DNA of 64,000 nt from contig NC_073313.1 in NCBI RefSeq assembly GCF_027595985.1, positions 86,410,899 to 86,474,898 on the forward strand, read 5' to 3'. The notes below the pieces were generated by a model that was not told the DNA's origin, ran no database searches, and saw nothing but the letters and a program-made list of their open reading frames with translations. Of this stretch, positions 39,475 to 51,054 are shown piece by piece (the stretch's first letter is position 1; each line of letters begins with the position of its first letter). A program made the position numbers and the translations under genes. The stretch is from Sorex araneus (lineage: Eukaryota > Chordata > Mammalia > Eulipotyphla > Soricidae).

Positions 39475-40380
39475 GTTGCAGCTATTGTTTATTGTGGTAA
39501 AATACATACAACATAAATTTTATTTTTAAGCGTACAGTGGAATCAAGCACATTCACAATGTTGGTCAACCAACAACCACTACCTATTTTCAGAACTTTTC
39601 ATAGTGCCAAACAAAAACCCATTAAACAATCACTCCCTTTTCTCACCAGTTTGCTATTTTTTTTCTGTCTTCATAAATTTAAGTCCTCTAGATACCTCAT
39701 ATAAGTAAAATAATCATATTTATTTTTGTCTTATTTCTCTTAGCACATTTTCAAGATTAATCTATTAATCTATAACCAAATTTGCATACTTGATAAAGGC
39801 TGAATAATGATTCCATTGCATGTATATACTACATTTTGTTCAATAATCTACCTACAGGGGCTCTAGCAGTAGCAAAGTGTGTAGAGCACTTACTTTACAT
39901 GAGGCTGACCTGCATTCCATTTCAGACATTCCATATGGTCCCCCTAGCTACTCCAGGAGTAATTCCTGAGAGCAGGATAACCCCTAAGCATTATTGGATG
40001 TGGTTCAAAAAATAACAAAAAATATGCTGATAGACAATTGGATGGTTTCCACCTTTTGGCCATTAATAAATAATGTCGCTCTTGGTATACAAGAATCTGA
40101 GTCCTTTGTTTTTTGTATTTTTTTTCTTTGGGGGGCCTCCAGGCTTCCTCCTGTAAGGGCTCAAGGAACCATCTGGAATGCTGAGGATTGAACCCAGGTC
40201 AACCGCATGCAAGGCAAGCATCTAATCTGCTGTACTATTTCTTTGACCCCTTGATGCCTTGCTTTGAATTATCTGGATTAGAGTGAAATTGCTGGATCAT
40301 AGGTAATCCTATATTTATTTTTTTAAGGCACTATCAAACTTTTCCCATGGTATCTGCACCAAATTACTATAGCTTTTGTT
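39475..40380 (-). mobile_element. Ancient L1, ORF2 end and upstream
   Basis: The plus strand reads as the reverse complement of a mammalian-wide L1, for example 'gattccattgcatgtatata', 'ccaccttttggccatt' and 'gaaattgctggatcat'. SINEs at 39856-40025 (+) and 40112-40252 (-) interrupt it. Confidence 0.8.
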
Positions 40381-40412
40381 AAACAAACAGCTGTAATTTC
40401 TGGCTGTCTTGT

Positions 40413-40580
40413 TAGTTTGTTTGTTTGGGGGCCATATCCATGGTACTCAGAGCTTACTCCTGACTGCTCCAGAATCACTCTTGTCAGTGCTTATTGGACC
40501 ATATGTGGTGTAGGAGATAGAACCTAAGTCAGCTGAGCATAAAATAAGCACCTTATCCACTGTACTATCACTCTGGCCCC
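40413..40580 (-). mobile_element. SOR SINE
   Basis: A diverged minus copy ending 'ctatcactctggcccc'. Confidence 0.82.
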
Positions 40581-40613
40581 TGTGGCTACTTTTTAATCAG
40601 GAAGTCTTATTTT

Positions 40614-41268
40614 AATTTTTTTTGAGTTTTAAGCCACACTAAACTCTATGCTTGAGGTCACCCCTGGCAGTGCTCTGGGATCATGAGGTGCTAGAGACTG
40701 ACCCAATGTTTTCTTTTTTTAATTGAAGCACCATAAGAACAGTTACAAAGCTTTCATTTAAATCTCAGTCATACAATAATCCAGCACCCATCCCTTCACC
40801 AGTGCACATGTTCCACCACCAAGAACCCCAGTATAACCCCTCACCCCCCACCCTGCCTGTGTGGCAGATGATTTTCACTTTACTCTCTCTTTGCTTTGTT
40901 TACATTCAGTTTTTGATAGAAAACCCATTATTATTATTAGGAATATTCCCCCAACAATCAGAACTGCTGAAAAGAAATCATTAAATCATTTGTTTTCTAT
41001 TGCTGATAATGAAGAGCATATGATGTCGCACGGCCACGACAGTGGCCACGTGGTTTCAGAATTCTGGTTTTTTAGTAATTAAGTCCAGAGGTATTTCTGC
41101 CACCAGCCGCTGCATTCTGAGGTTGCTTTGTGTGCCTCTGGGATCATGGCTGTGCAGGAGCAGAGGAGCCGTTCGTGGGCGGCCGTTTGGGGTCCCGTTT
41201 GGGTGGGTGACCCAATGTTTTCTGCATCTGAGACAAGAGCCTTAACCCATGTGCTATCTTTCCAGCAC
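40614..41268 (-). mobile_element. SOR SINE split by the composite element
   Basis: The SINE 3' half is at 40614-40714 and its head at 41224-41268. The composite insertion duplicated the 16 bases 'tgacccaatgttttct' (40699-40714 and 41208-41223), which belong to the SINE. Confidence 0.85.
40715..41207 (-). mobile_element. Composite retroelement, third copy
   Basis: Minus orientation. The poly-A/L1 3' UTR tail is on the left and the GC-rich head on the right (about 41110-41207). The head shares 'ggctcctctgc..ctgcaca..catga' and the 'ctctggactta' junction region with 12387-13019. A perfect 16-bp target duplication flanks it. Confidence 0.85.
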
Positions 41269-41289
41269 CAATCAGAATATTTAAAAACA

Positions 41290-41800
41290 TATTATTGGGG
41301 GGCCATACCAAACAGTATATGGGTTTGCTAGGATTTGAAGTGATGTCACACCTGAAGTTGCAGTATGTGGTAAGTACCTCAACCTCTGTACTATCTCCGC
41401 AGTCCCCTGTACATATTCCTTAAATGAAACTAGAACATAGAGGGCTTGCTTGTGCTGGTTAGTGATAGAACACTTGAATGAGTGAGACCTGTTTTGCTCA
41501 CACACACATGGACACAACACGCACACCCCCCACAACAAATCTGCCACCCCCAACTCTGCCCCCACCCCTCTCACACACTGCTGCAGCAGCAGCAAAACAA
41601 AGAACAATGTAATGTAAGAAAAATAACTGCAGGGGTCAGAGAGATAGTACAGTTGCCTTACATGTGGCCGAGCCAGGTTCAATCCCTGGCATCCCATATG
41701 ATTCCACAAGCACAACCAGGAATAATCCTGAGTGCAGAGCCAGGAGTAACTGAGCATCACTGGGTGTGGCCCCCAAACAAAAACAAAACAAAACAAAAAC
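41290..41800. mobile_element. Two SOR SINEs (41290-41406 -, 41632-41800 +)
   Basis: The first is shortened and diverged. The second has the tail 'aaacaaaaacaaaacaaaac'. Confidence 0.78.
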
Positions 41801-42072
41801 CCCTGCAATTAAAAAAAAGGGGAAAAAACAATGTTGATATAGATACAGGTTGTTCCAGGATTGCTCTTTATGACATTTATTTTTCTCTATCTTTCCCTAC
41901 CCCTATCCCTGCCAAGATCCTGCAATGTAAGACATGCACCCTATAACTAAGTCATATGCCCATCTCAATGATTGCTTCTTAAAATAAAAATTGTTTGTTT
42001 CCATGGAATTCTAAACACGTATTTAAATGAACATTATTTTAAAATGTACTTGCCTTAAAAATACCATTTTTA

Positions 42073-42300
42073 GGGCTGGAGTGATAGTACACTGGGTAGG
42101 GTGCTTGCCTTTCACACAACTGACCTGGATTTGATGTCTGTCATCCTATATGGTCCCCTGAGCACTGCCAGGAGTAACTCCTGAGTGCAAAGCCAGTAGT
42201 AAGCGCTGAGCACTACTGGGTGTGACCCACTCACACCCAGTAGTGCAAAGCCAGTAGTAAGCGCTGAGCACTACTGGGTGTGACCCACTCACACCAAAAT
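42073..42300 (+). mobile_element. SOR SINE with 58-bp tandem duplication and palindrome
   Basis: The SINE 3' end is repeated: 42185-42242 and 42243-42295 match with period 58. Between them lies a perfect 15-bp inverted repeat, arms 42211-42225 and 42231-42245, loop 'cccac'. Confidence 0.9.
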
Positions 42301-42308
42301 GTTTTCAT

Positions 42309-42712
42309 AGGGTTGAATTGCTAATACAGGGAATAAAGCACTTGTCTTGCATGAAGCCAACCCTGGTTTGATCTCCAGCACCACATATGGCTCTCCTGAA
42401 CACCTCGAGTAGTAACACCTGAACAGTGAACCAGTAGTAAGTCATGAACTTTTCCAAGTGTGGCCCCCATATGTCATTTTCAAATAATATGCAGATATCC
42501 GAAATATGTTTATGAGGATTATTCAAGATTCAGTAATTGAATCTGGCACAATAGTACAGTGGGTAGAACATTTGCCTTGCAAGTGGCCAACCCGGAATCA
42601 ATCCCTGCATTTTGTATGGTCCCCTGAGTACCACCAGGAGTAATTCCTGAGTGCAAAGCCAAGAGTAATCCCTGAGCATCTCCAGTGTGACCCAAAAATA
42701 AAACAAAAAATG
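42309..42712 (+). mobile_element. Two SOR SINEs (42309-42472, 42541-42712)
   Basis: Both are plus-strand and moderately diverged. Confidence 0.82.
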
Positions 42713-42719
42713 CTCTACC

Positions 42720-43245
42720 TTCTATTGACTTCCTATTATATTCTAGAAACTTTGCACAAGCCAATTCTTTTTTTTTGGGGGGTGGGGGAGGATTCATTTT
42801 CCTGAATCACAGAACCTCCTGTCGAGCATTTAAAAACAAGTACAGGTCCATCCTTTTATTCAGAAAAAACTTTAGGAATCCAAAACAGCTGTGCCCTTAA
42901 CAGTCTCCCAAGACTTGTAAGAAGCTAACATGATTTCATATCAAAATCAATTTGTAACTTTTCATGGGAACATTAGTAAAAAGAGAAATGGAGGTTTGTA
43001 CAGCATTTAATCAGTTCCAGATACTCGTTTAATACTTAACAAATCTTCCTTTACATTATTTTCACACTCTTATTATGAGATTAAAAATAGACCTTTCTTC
43101 TGGTATGTTTACAAAGAATGAGGAGTTTTAAAAGTTAAGGAGACAAAAAAATACATAAAAGGGAAAATGTTTAAAATTGGAGCAAATTAATCCTAAATAT
43201 GCAGAAAATAAGCTTACAGACTGCACTACTGTAAGAATAAGAATC
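42720..43245. other. Intergenic, no recognised feature
   Basis: AT-rich sequence with a G-run at 42776-42790 and nothing else I can classify. Confidence 0.4.
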
Positions 43246-43248
43246 CAG

Positions 43249-43419
43249 GGGCTGGAGCAATAGCACAGCAGGTAGGGCGTTTGCCTTGCATGAGGCTGAC
43301 CCAGGTTCGATTCCCAGCATTCCATATGGTCCTCTGAGCACTGCCAGGGGTAATTCCTGAGTGCAGAGCCAGGAGTAACCCCTGTGCATCATCGGGTGTG
43401 ACCCAAAAAGCAAAAAAAA
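43249..43419 (+). mobile_element. SOR SINE with 14-15 bp target duplication
   Basis: Full length, flanked by 'aagaataagaatcca' and 'aagaataagaatcta'. Confidence 0.92.
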
Positions 43420-43659
43420 AGAATAAGAATCTAATTTAATTTGACATTTAAATTTCTATTTGTATATTTTTTCATTAACATGAGATTATCATATGACTCT
43501 TGTCTTTCATTTTGTTACTATAGAAAATCATATGGATATACAGATGTTGAACCATTTATAGATATTGAACTTGTATGTCTGTAGTAAATTCCATTCGAAG
43601 AGAATGTAGGATCCTTAAAACGCTGTTTAGTTCAGGTTTGCAAATTTGTTGAGGATTTC

Positions 43660-43950
43660 TAGTTATATGTTCATCAGGGATATTGATCTGCTTTTTGTTT
43701 TGCTTTGGTAGAGTTTGATTTTAGTATTATCCTGACTTCATAAATGAGTTTTAAATACTTGTTTTTGGAAGTATTTGAGAAGAATTGCTATTAATTGTTG
43801 GGAGAATTTTTTAGTGTAGCCACCTCACTTAAGGATTATTTGTTGAAATTTTTATTTATTGTACATTTTCCAGTAGTCTGTTACCCATTGTATTTGTGTG
43901 CTATCAATTGTAATATCTATTTTTAATTTTGAGTCCTTTTTTCCTGAAGT
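43660..43950 (-). mobile_element. Ancient L1 ORF2 fragment
   Basis: The reverse complement of the reverse-transcriptase region of a mammalian-wide L1 in degraded form ('gttttgctttgg', 'attatcctgacttcataaatgag'). Confidence 0.65.
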
Positions 43951-43956
43951 CTTTTG

Positions 43957-44662
43957 TATGAAGGAGGCCTACATCTGGCTGTGCTCAGGGCTTATTCCTG
44001 GCTCTGACTCAAGGATCACTCCTGATGAGAGTCCTGGTACCATCTGAGGTGCCAGAAATTTAACCAGGCAAGATACAGAACCAGCTATTCTATAGCTCCA
44101 ACCTCTGATAAGCCTATTTTAAAGATTTTTTTTTTTGCTTTTCACACCCAGCGATGCATAGGGGTCACTCCTGGCTCTGCACACAGGAATTACCCCTGGC
44201 AGTGCTCAGGGGACCATATGGGATGCTGGGAATCGAACCCGGGTTGGCCCCAGGCAAGGCAAACACCCTACCCGCTGTGCTATCACTCCATCCCTATTTT
44301 AAAGACTTTTAAAGTCTTTTTTTGTTTGTTTATTTTTGGGTTTTGACTGGAGCAATAGCCAGTCACTTGCCCTTCTTTTGGGCTTTTTGGATCACACCCA
44401 GGGATGCACAGGGTTTACTCCTGACTTGCACTCAAGAATTACAATGGCAGTGCTCAGGGGACCATATGGGATGCTGGGGATCAAACCCTGTTCAGCCTTG
44501 TGCAAAGGAAACACCCTACCCACTGTACTATCGCTCCAGCCCCAAGGCACTTGCCTTGTATGCAGCCAACCTGGATTCGACCCTAGGTTTCCCATGTGAG
44601 CTACCAAGAGTGCTGCCTGGGCACAGAGGCAGGACTGAGCCACCAGGTATAGCCCAAGCGAC
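43957..44662. mobile_element. Four SOR SINE copies including a head-to-head pair
   Basis: 43957-44103 minus and diverged. 44128-44293 minus with 'cctattttaaaga' on both sides. 44375-44543 minus and 44543-44662 plus meet head to head at 'ctccagccccaaggcac'. Confidence 0.85.
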
Positions 44663-45059
44663 CCATCTGCCCCTCAAAAGGCAAAGACATTGAATGATTC
44701 ATTGAAAGTGCTGATCTGGTTCAGTTCTGGAAAAAGCAGTCATTTCTATGACAGATTGAAAGATACTTATATTTAAATTGTAAATTTGCGGTATGATCTT
44801 CACTTTGGAACAAAGTGACTCCTTACCGCAGGAGATTTACCTTACATTCACACACATGCAGTCAAATCAGTTCATGAAACTTATTCATTATGGCACAGTT
44901 CTAGAGAGCAGGTTGTGGGACATGCTTTCTGCCCACACTCAATAAAAAAAGCGTTGTTCAAGGAGTGTGGATTACTGCTCAATAGGCACAAGCCCTGCAT
45001 ACAGCAGGACCCCAAGATTTGAACCCAAGTTCAATCCAGGTGAAGTCAGTGAGTCCCAA

Positions 45060-45078
45060 CGGGTGGCTTATGAGAGGC

Positions 45079-45137
<59 letters not shown>

Positions 45138-45640
45138 GGTCACTTTCTCCCAATTCACTTCTGCCACCCGGGACTGGCTGGGAAAACTAGGACTCAGTAG
45201 GGCGTGAGGATTTGCTCTTTACAGGAAAAGAGAGTCGGTCCTAGGCCTTACCCAGAGTTTATAGGCTCTTGTCTTCCTCGCAGGGAGGAATTTCAGGAGT
45301 AGAGGAGCAGTGAAGTAAAAACAGATTTTATTGGGAGGTTTTTTTGGAAGGGGAAGGAGGGAGAGAAAGTAACGCTCAAGGGAGAAGGCAGGCTTCTCCA
45401 AAAGTGGAGAAAGCCTCAGTACACATCTCAAGGGAGGAGATACAGGCGTGCACATGCGTGGGAGATGAGCTTGACCATGTGGGCACAACATATGTAATCC
45501 CTTCCTTTGTTCAAGGTGGCTTTTATGGGCTTTCTCCAAACTCCCCCCCCCCACACTTGTGGATTTCTAGCTAGGTAAGAGTTCGTTGCTAAGGGGGTTG
45601 CTAAGGGGGGTTGCCTTGATCTGGAGTTTCTCTGGCAGAG
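45060..45640 (-). mobile_element. LTR-type element (endogenous retrovirus-like), minus
   Basis: On the minus strand it has 'cttagcaac' repeats, 'cccataaaagcc' as a TATA-like word, 'aataaaatctg' as polyadenylation signal and 'gggtaaggcctagg'. The same features in the same order appear on the plus strand at 60660-61620. No coding part of a retrovirus is present. Confidence 0.75.
45082..45136 (+). repeat. (GA)n microsatellite
   Basis: About 27 GA units, nearly pure. It lies inside the LTR-type element, where the other copy has only a short 'ctctctcc' run, so it expanded after insertion. Confidence 0.97.
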
Positions 45641-45844
45641 GTGCGGGTCATTCAGATGTCATAAATCTTCAGGTCCCTAATTGCAGGCTCTGTCTCTGCT
45701 GAAGTTTGTGTCGCTGTGGGGCCCAGCCTCCTCAGGGTCATCACAGAGAGCAGCCCAAGAATGACACCTCTGGCCCTGAGCAGGGAGCAGCCCTCCTCCC
45801 AGTTCCCCACACCAATGGCTGTGGCCCAAAAACAGAGAAAAATT

Positions 45845-46430
45845 AACAATTAAATCCAGCCCATTAAAAAGAACAGTGAGCCCTTTCGTTTTAGCTCATA
45901 TTTAAAAATCATTAAATTATTCTCAAGTCCAAAAATAATTGTAAAGCAGACTTGAAAGCATTTGGCTTAAACGGTTGGAAATTCTAATCTCATACTGGCT
46001 TTCTTGTAATGACCTCTTTCGGGTACATTAAAGTATGTTAATATCTGATCTTCAGGAGACGGGAAAGTATGTGAAAGAAAAATAAGTGCTTTTTAAAATA
46101 TCAAACCCCCAGGCCCTAAACACCAGGGTCAGAGGGTGACTCATGAGTACCCTCTTCTCCTTTTAACTGGTTACACCGAACGACCTCTCTGGCGTTGAAG
46201 TTTTAAATCTGCAAGTCTAGACATTACATCAAAGTTCAGATGTCCAATTCAGTGCAGCTGGACCCCAACCCCACAACTATACTGCTCAAAGCAGATGGGG
46301 GTTCAAGCTGCCTGATCTCCACATCCACTGTTTTTCTTCTTTTCTTTTCCTTGCTATTTCTATAAACCTCGGCAAAACTCCAAGGTACAGTGGAAAGTTC
46401 TGCATATCAGCCTCTCCCTGTTGGTCCCTA
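45845..46430. other. Intergenic, no recognised feature
   Basis: AT-rich sequence becoming GC-richer to the right. A diverged SINE-like piece lies just left at about 45700-45840. Confidence 0.4.
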
Positions 46431-47760
46431 GCTAGTGCGGCCATATTGCTGCTGCTGCTTCTGCCCATCTCCAGCAGTTCCTAAGGCAGAGGGAAAGGGA
46501 TGCAGGGAGAAACCACTGGGTCCAAAACACGGGGAGATAGGGAGATGGGGAAAGGCCTCGGAAAGAGAACCAAGGCTGGGGTGCGGGAGGTGGGGGTCAC
46601 CGGACTGACTTCAATGACAACCCACCCTGCCCCCCTCCACCCCAGCCATTCCCAAAGTGGCACAGACGAGTGGCGAAACAATGCAGGAAAAAGGTGAGGG
46701 GCCCAGCTGGGCATCCCCGCAGGCTGGATGGGGTGACCTCGAGGAGAGATGTGCGCGAAAGAAAGCGAAGCGCACAGGGGCCTTGGGGAGAAAATTGACC
46801 AGCTGCAATGGCGACGCCTGATGCGAGCCGGTCCCCAGCACACCCCAGGCTCTTTGTTCGGGAGAAAATAGAAACTGCGACACTGGCCTCCTCCCTCGCG
46901 GGGCCCCGCCGAGAGCGCCTCTCCTCCCTGCCTCACGTGTCCCAGGCGCTGGCGCCCGCGACCTTGCAGCACGCTGAGCGCAATCTGAGCTCTGCTCCAA
47001 GGCCACGCGCCCCCGCACCGCCCGTGTGGAGGCGCCTCGCACGGAGGAGGGCTGGGTGGGGGGCACGGAGCAGGCCCTGCCAGCCAGACCGCAACTGCCG
47101 CCGCCTAATCACGGCTTCCAAGCGCCTGCATTCAGGTTCCCTTGGACGGGCTGAGCCGGCTGGGCCACGGGCCCCGCTTCCCCCAGCCTGAGCATGAGGC
47201 CCCACAAGGAATCTCGGCTCTGGGCCTCCTTCGTGCTGGGGGAAATCGGCCTGTCCCCGCGATCAGCAGACATTTTATTCACTTGGGGTGGGGGTAGGGT
47301 GGGCTTCAGCTCGAGACCCAGCCGGGCTGCCGCTCTAGCGCCCTCTACTCCCCGCCACGGCCCCAGTTAACTCCCTAATCCCCGGCGCCTTCGAACCACC
47401 TGCACAGAAGTGGGGCCTAGCCAAGGAGGCTCTCCAGAGTGGGCTGCAACCTGGAGGGGCGCCTGCGCAGCCGCAAGACAAAGCCAGGGATGGGGTGGGG
47501 GTGGGGGTAGGGGGGAGGCTGGCGGGAGCGGAGTGGAATGTAGGCCCCCTGGAGAGAATTCGGCGGCCACAGTGGCGCCTCCTCCCTCTCGCCCTTCTAG
47601 CTCCCTCCTCCACCGGATGCGGCGCCAGGAGACGCAGCTGCAGACGCATCTGGATCCGTTGCCCAGGTTACCGATGGCTAATTTTCCTGAGCCAACCACA
47701 GTGGACGCTAGCGACTCAGTCCGTGGGTGGCTGGGCTGTGCTGGGCGCTGAAGATGCTCG
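46430..47760. promoter_or_regulatory. CpG island without an assigned gene
   Basis: About 1.3 kb of GC- and CpG-rich, repeat-free sequence with an NRF1-type 'gcgcctgcgc' at 47459-47468 and several GC boxes. Reading frames here (for example 46481-46972 and 47410-47751) have proline/arginine-rich compositions typical of GC-rich noncoding DNA, and I recognise none. A polypyrimidine-'ccttag' acceptor precedes 46480 on the minus strand, followed by a 60-codon frame of unknown meaning. Confidence 0.75.
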
Positions 47761-47967
47761 CATGGGGGAAGGGAAGCTCACTCTTAAGAGTTGGACGTGG
47801 GCGGTCAAATTCGTTGCTAAGCTCCATGCAGAATAAAGGGCAAAACCTCTCTCCCACTCCACAAAGCAATTACGCTTCAGTTTTCCAAACAAGACACTCC
47901 ATCTCTGCACCAAGGCCACAGGATTGCACAACAGGGCGGGCCTTTCAAGGCAGATCAGGGCTCTCTT

Positions 47968-48545
47968 TTTCATTTCATTTCATTTGGTTGGGGCTACACC
48001 TGGCAGTGTTCAGGGGCTTTCTCCTGACTCTATGCTCAGGGATCGCTCCTGGTGGGCTCTGGGTACACTTTGTGGTGCTGCGATGCCGGGAGATTGAACC
48101 CAGGTGAGCCACAAGCAAGACAAGCACCTTAACCCCTGTACTCTTTTTTCACTTTACAGATGAGACCCAGGTCCTGTTACATGGCTCTTATGTGGCACAA
48201 GTTCTGTTCTTGGCCTAAGAAGCCTCAAGCATCATAAAAGAGACAAGAACTAAGCCTTCATTTTGCTCATCTTGCTGCTGCAAATGAGGATAGGTTCAGT
48301 CTTAATCACTCACTTTTGGGGTTAGTGAAACAAGCAGTAAAGATGTAAAACCCAGGCAGAAAAGACACTAGCTAGGGACTGGTGAGACAGTACAGCTGGT
48401 AAAGCACTTGCTTACATGCTGTCAATCTGAGTTGAATGCCCGGCACTGCATATATTGGCCATACGGTCCCCAGTGAACCCTGAGCACAGAGCCAGGAGTA
48501 AGTCCTGAGCACAACCAGTTGTGGCCCCAAACAACAACAACGAAA
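47968..48545. mobile_element. Two SOR SINEs (47968-48150 -, 48374-48545 +)
   Basis: Both are diverged but have recognisable cores. Confidence 0.8.
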
Positions 48546-48691
48546 CACTGGCTAAAAAGAAGACACAACTATAGTAATAAATTCAAGAAAACTGGCAGGA
48601 CTGAAGACAGCAGGGCAAGAAGCCATTCTTACTCTGAATTGGATAGAAACAGTGATATAGGTTTGCTGAAAGTGGTAGAGAAATACTCTGA

Positions 48692-49454
48692 GTTTTTTTG
48701 CTTTTTGGGTCACACCTGGCATTGCACAGGAGTCACTCCTGGTTCATGCACTCAGTAATTACTCCTGGTGGTGCTCGGGGGACCATATCAGATGCTGGGA
48801 ATCGAACTCGGGTTGGTCGCCTGCAAGGCAAACGCCCTACCCACTGTGCTATCGCTCCAGCCCCAGAGAACTACTCTCTTACAGTGGGAGTTATCCAGCC
48901 AGAATGGCGATTATAGCTCAGGAGTGGAAATTTCTATATTATCTATGGTTAAGTCAAGATCCTGCCAGAAAGATCTTGTGGCAATAACTCCAAAATCCAT
49001 TTCTTATCTTGGTGAGCAACTCCTATATTTTAGAGGAGGCCAGACCACACTCAGGGGTGCTCAGGGCTTTCTTCTGGCTGTGAGATCACTCCTATCTCAT
49101 AGATCACTCCTGTTGGTTGTTGAGAGCCTGTGGGTGCTCTACTAAGGATAAGCAAGCTCCTTAACCCCTGTACTATCTCTCCAATTGCCAACACTTATTC
49201 TTTAGAGTCCCATCCATAGGGGCCATATGGGGCCACAGTCTCCTCCTGGAAATGTGATTCCAATCAGCAAAATCATATATTTCAAATTTAGATTTTGGTT
49301 TTGGGCCACACTGGTACTCAGGGCTTACTCATGGCTCTGTGCTCAGGAATCACTCATTAGAAGGTCAAAGGGGACAACATGGGGTGCTGGGAATGAAACC
49401 CAAGTCATCTGTGTGCAAGGAGAGCACCTGATCTGCTGTTATCTCTCAGTCCCA
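48692..49454 (-). mobile_element. Three SOR SINEs
   Basis: 48692-48864 is well preserved, with 'gagaaatactct'/'gagaactactct' flanks. 49029-49188 is diverged, with a local duplication of 'agatcactcct'. 49300-49454 has 'tttagatttt' on both sides. Confidence 0.85.
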
Positions 49455-49763
49455 GTTTAGATTTTTTTCTGGGGCTTTTTCATAGTTCAAGTATAAGTCA
49501 TCATAATCCTGTTCTCTGTCAGTGGTTGACTATAGGCATGAACCCATTGGAGCCAATGAGAGTGGAAATTTCCTGGGAACTGGGGTAAAGTTTTCCTTTC
49601 ATATTCTGACGTAGTTTCAAAACCTCCCCTCCTTCCTGTGCTCAAAGATGCAAAAGCCTGATGGAGTAAGCAGCTAGATACCAGCCATAAGGAAGCACTG
49701 AGTTAAGATAAAGCAGATATCAAGGAAGTCCTGGAAGGAGAAACGCAGATTTGGTGACACTTG

Positions 49764-50144
49764 TTTTTCTGTTTTGGAATCACATCAAGCTGTGCTCAGG
49801 GATTTACTCCTGCTCTGCACTCAGGGATCACTCCTGGTGGGCTTGGGGACCACATGGGGTAATAGAGATAGAATCTGGGTTGGCAGCATGCAAGTCAAGA
49901 GCCCTATTTGCTGTACTATCTCTCAACCCCTTTGGTGATACCTTTAAACCTCTGGATTAAACAGAGGTTTTTTTTTTTTTTTTGCTTTTTGGGTCACACC
50001 CAGCGATGCTCAGGGGTTACTCCTGGCTCTGCACTCAGGAATTACTCCTGGCGGTGCTTGGGGGACCATATGGGATGCTGGGGATCGAACCCGGGTCGGC
50101 CGCGCGCAAGGCAAAGCCCTACCCGCTGTGCTATCGCTCTGGCC
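49764..50144 (-). mobile_element. Two SOR SINEs (49764-49929, 49968-50144)
   Basis: The first is flanked by 'tttggtgacac'/'tttggtgatac'. The second is intact, with CpG-rich head and 'ctggattaaacag' on both sides (49952, 50145), so it is young. Confidence 0.92.
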
Positions 50145-50159
50145 CCTGGATTAAACAGC

Positions 50160-50630
50160 TTTTGAATCCAGGTCTATCAATGACTGGGTTAGCAGGATTG
50201 GGTTTTCTGCTCCTTGTAACCTAGTGTATCTATGGTCCAAAGGTTACTTTTGGGAGCAAAGACCCAAGCATCCAATGGACAGATGAATTAGGTAAGGGCT
50301 TATCCCAGTGTAAAGAGTTTACCTCACCTCAAGTGGTGGATCTAAAGGGAAATCCCGGGGAAGAAGGAGACATGTTACTTTATTGTGTATGACAGCATAC
50401 AGTAAGATCTAGCTGTTGGTGCTTTGAGTAACAAGCCGTCTGCTCATTTTCTCAGCTGTGGCAGCTCCTAGGGTGGGCTGTTCCATAGAATTTTTGAACT
50501 TGGCTATGGCCCCAAATTCTTTTATTTCATGCTTTATTTTTTCATTTGACTGCAAAGTCTTTGAGAGCCGGGACTTTCAGACATCATTCTACAGGTCACA
50601 ATGAGCAAAGTGAATAGACAATTAAAAAAT
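50160..50630. other. Intergenic, no recognised feature
   Basis: I see no repeat or reading frame of note here. Confidence 0.4.
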
Positions 50631-50637
50631 GGGGATA

Positions 50638-51037
50638 AGACAGTCAGAGAGATAGTTCAGAAGATAATGTGCTTGCCCTGTATGCAGCCAACCCAGCTAG
50701 ATACCCAGAATCACATATGATCCCCTAAGCACATGTGTAAAGCATGAATTCTTGGATCAGAGAGATATTACAGGGTTAAGGCACATATTATGTATGCAGC
50801 TGACTGTGATTTAATTCCCAGCAACACATATGGTCCCCTAAGCACTTCTAAGAATGATCCCTGTACACAGACCCAAGAGCACTGACAAGGCACTGGGCAC
50901 TGACAGGTATCATTGTATCACTGTCATCCCACTGCTCATTGATTTGCTTGAGTGGGCACCAGTAACACTCCATTGTGAGACTTATTGTTACTATTTTTGG
51001 CATATAGAATACGCCACAGGTAGCTTGCCAGGCTCTG
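50638..51037. mobile_element. Two diverged SOR SINEs and a second-family SINE
   Basis: 50638-50735 plus, 50752-50905 plus; then 50906-51037 is a minus copy of the second family ('gcatatagaatacgcc' region and 'gggcaccagtaac'). Confidence 0.75.
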
Positions 51038-51054
51038 GTAATAATAATAATAGC

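Noticed and set aside
45060-45640. Complete endogenous retrovirus
   Set aside because: No gag, pol or env reading frame is seen near either LTR-type element.
46481-47836. Several GC-rich frames of 100 to 163 codons in the CpG island
   Set aside because: Frames are open on both strands at once, rich in Pro, Arg, Ala and Ser, and resemble no known protein; high GC content removes stops.
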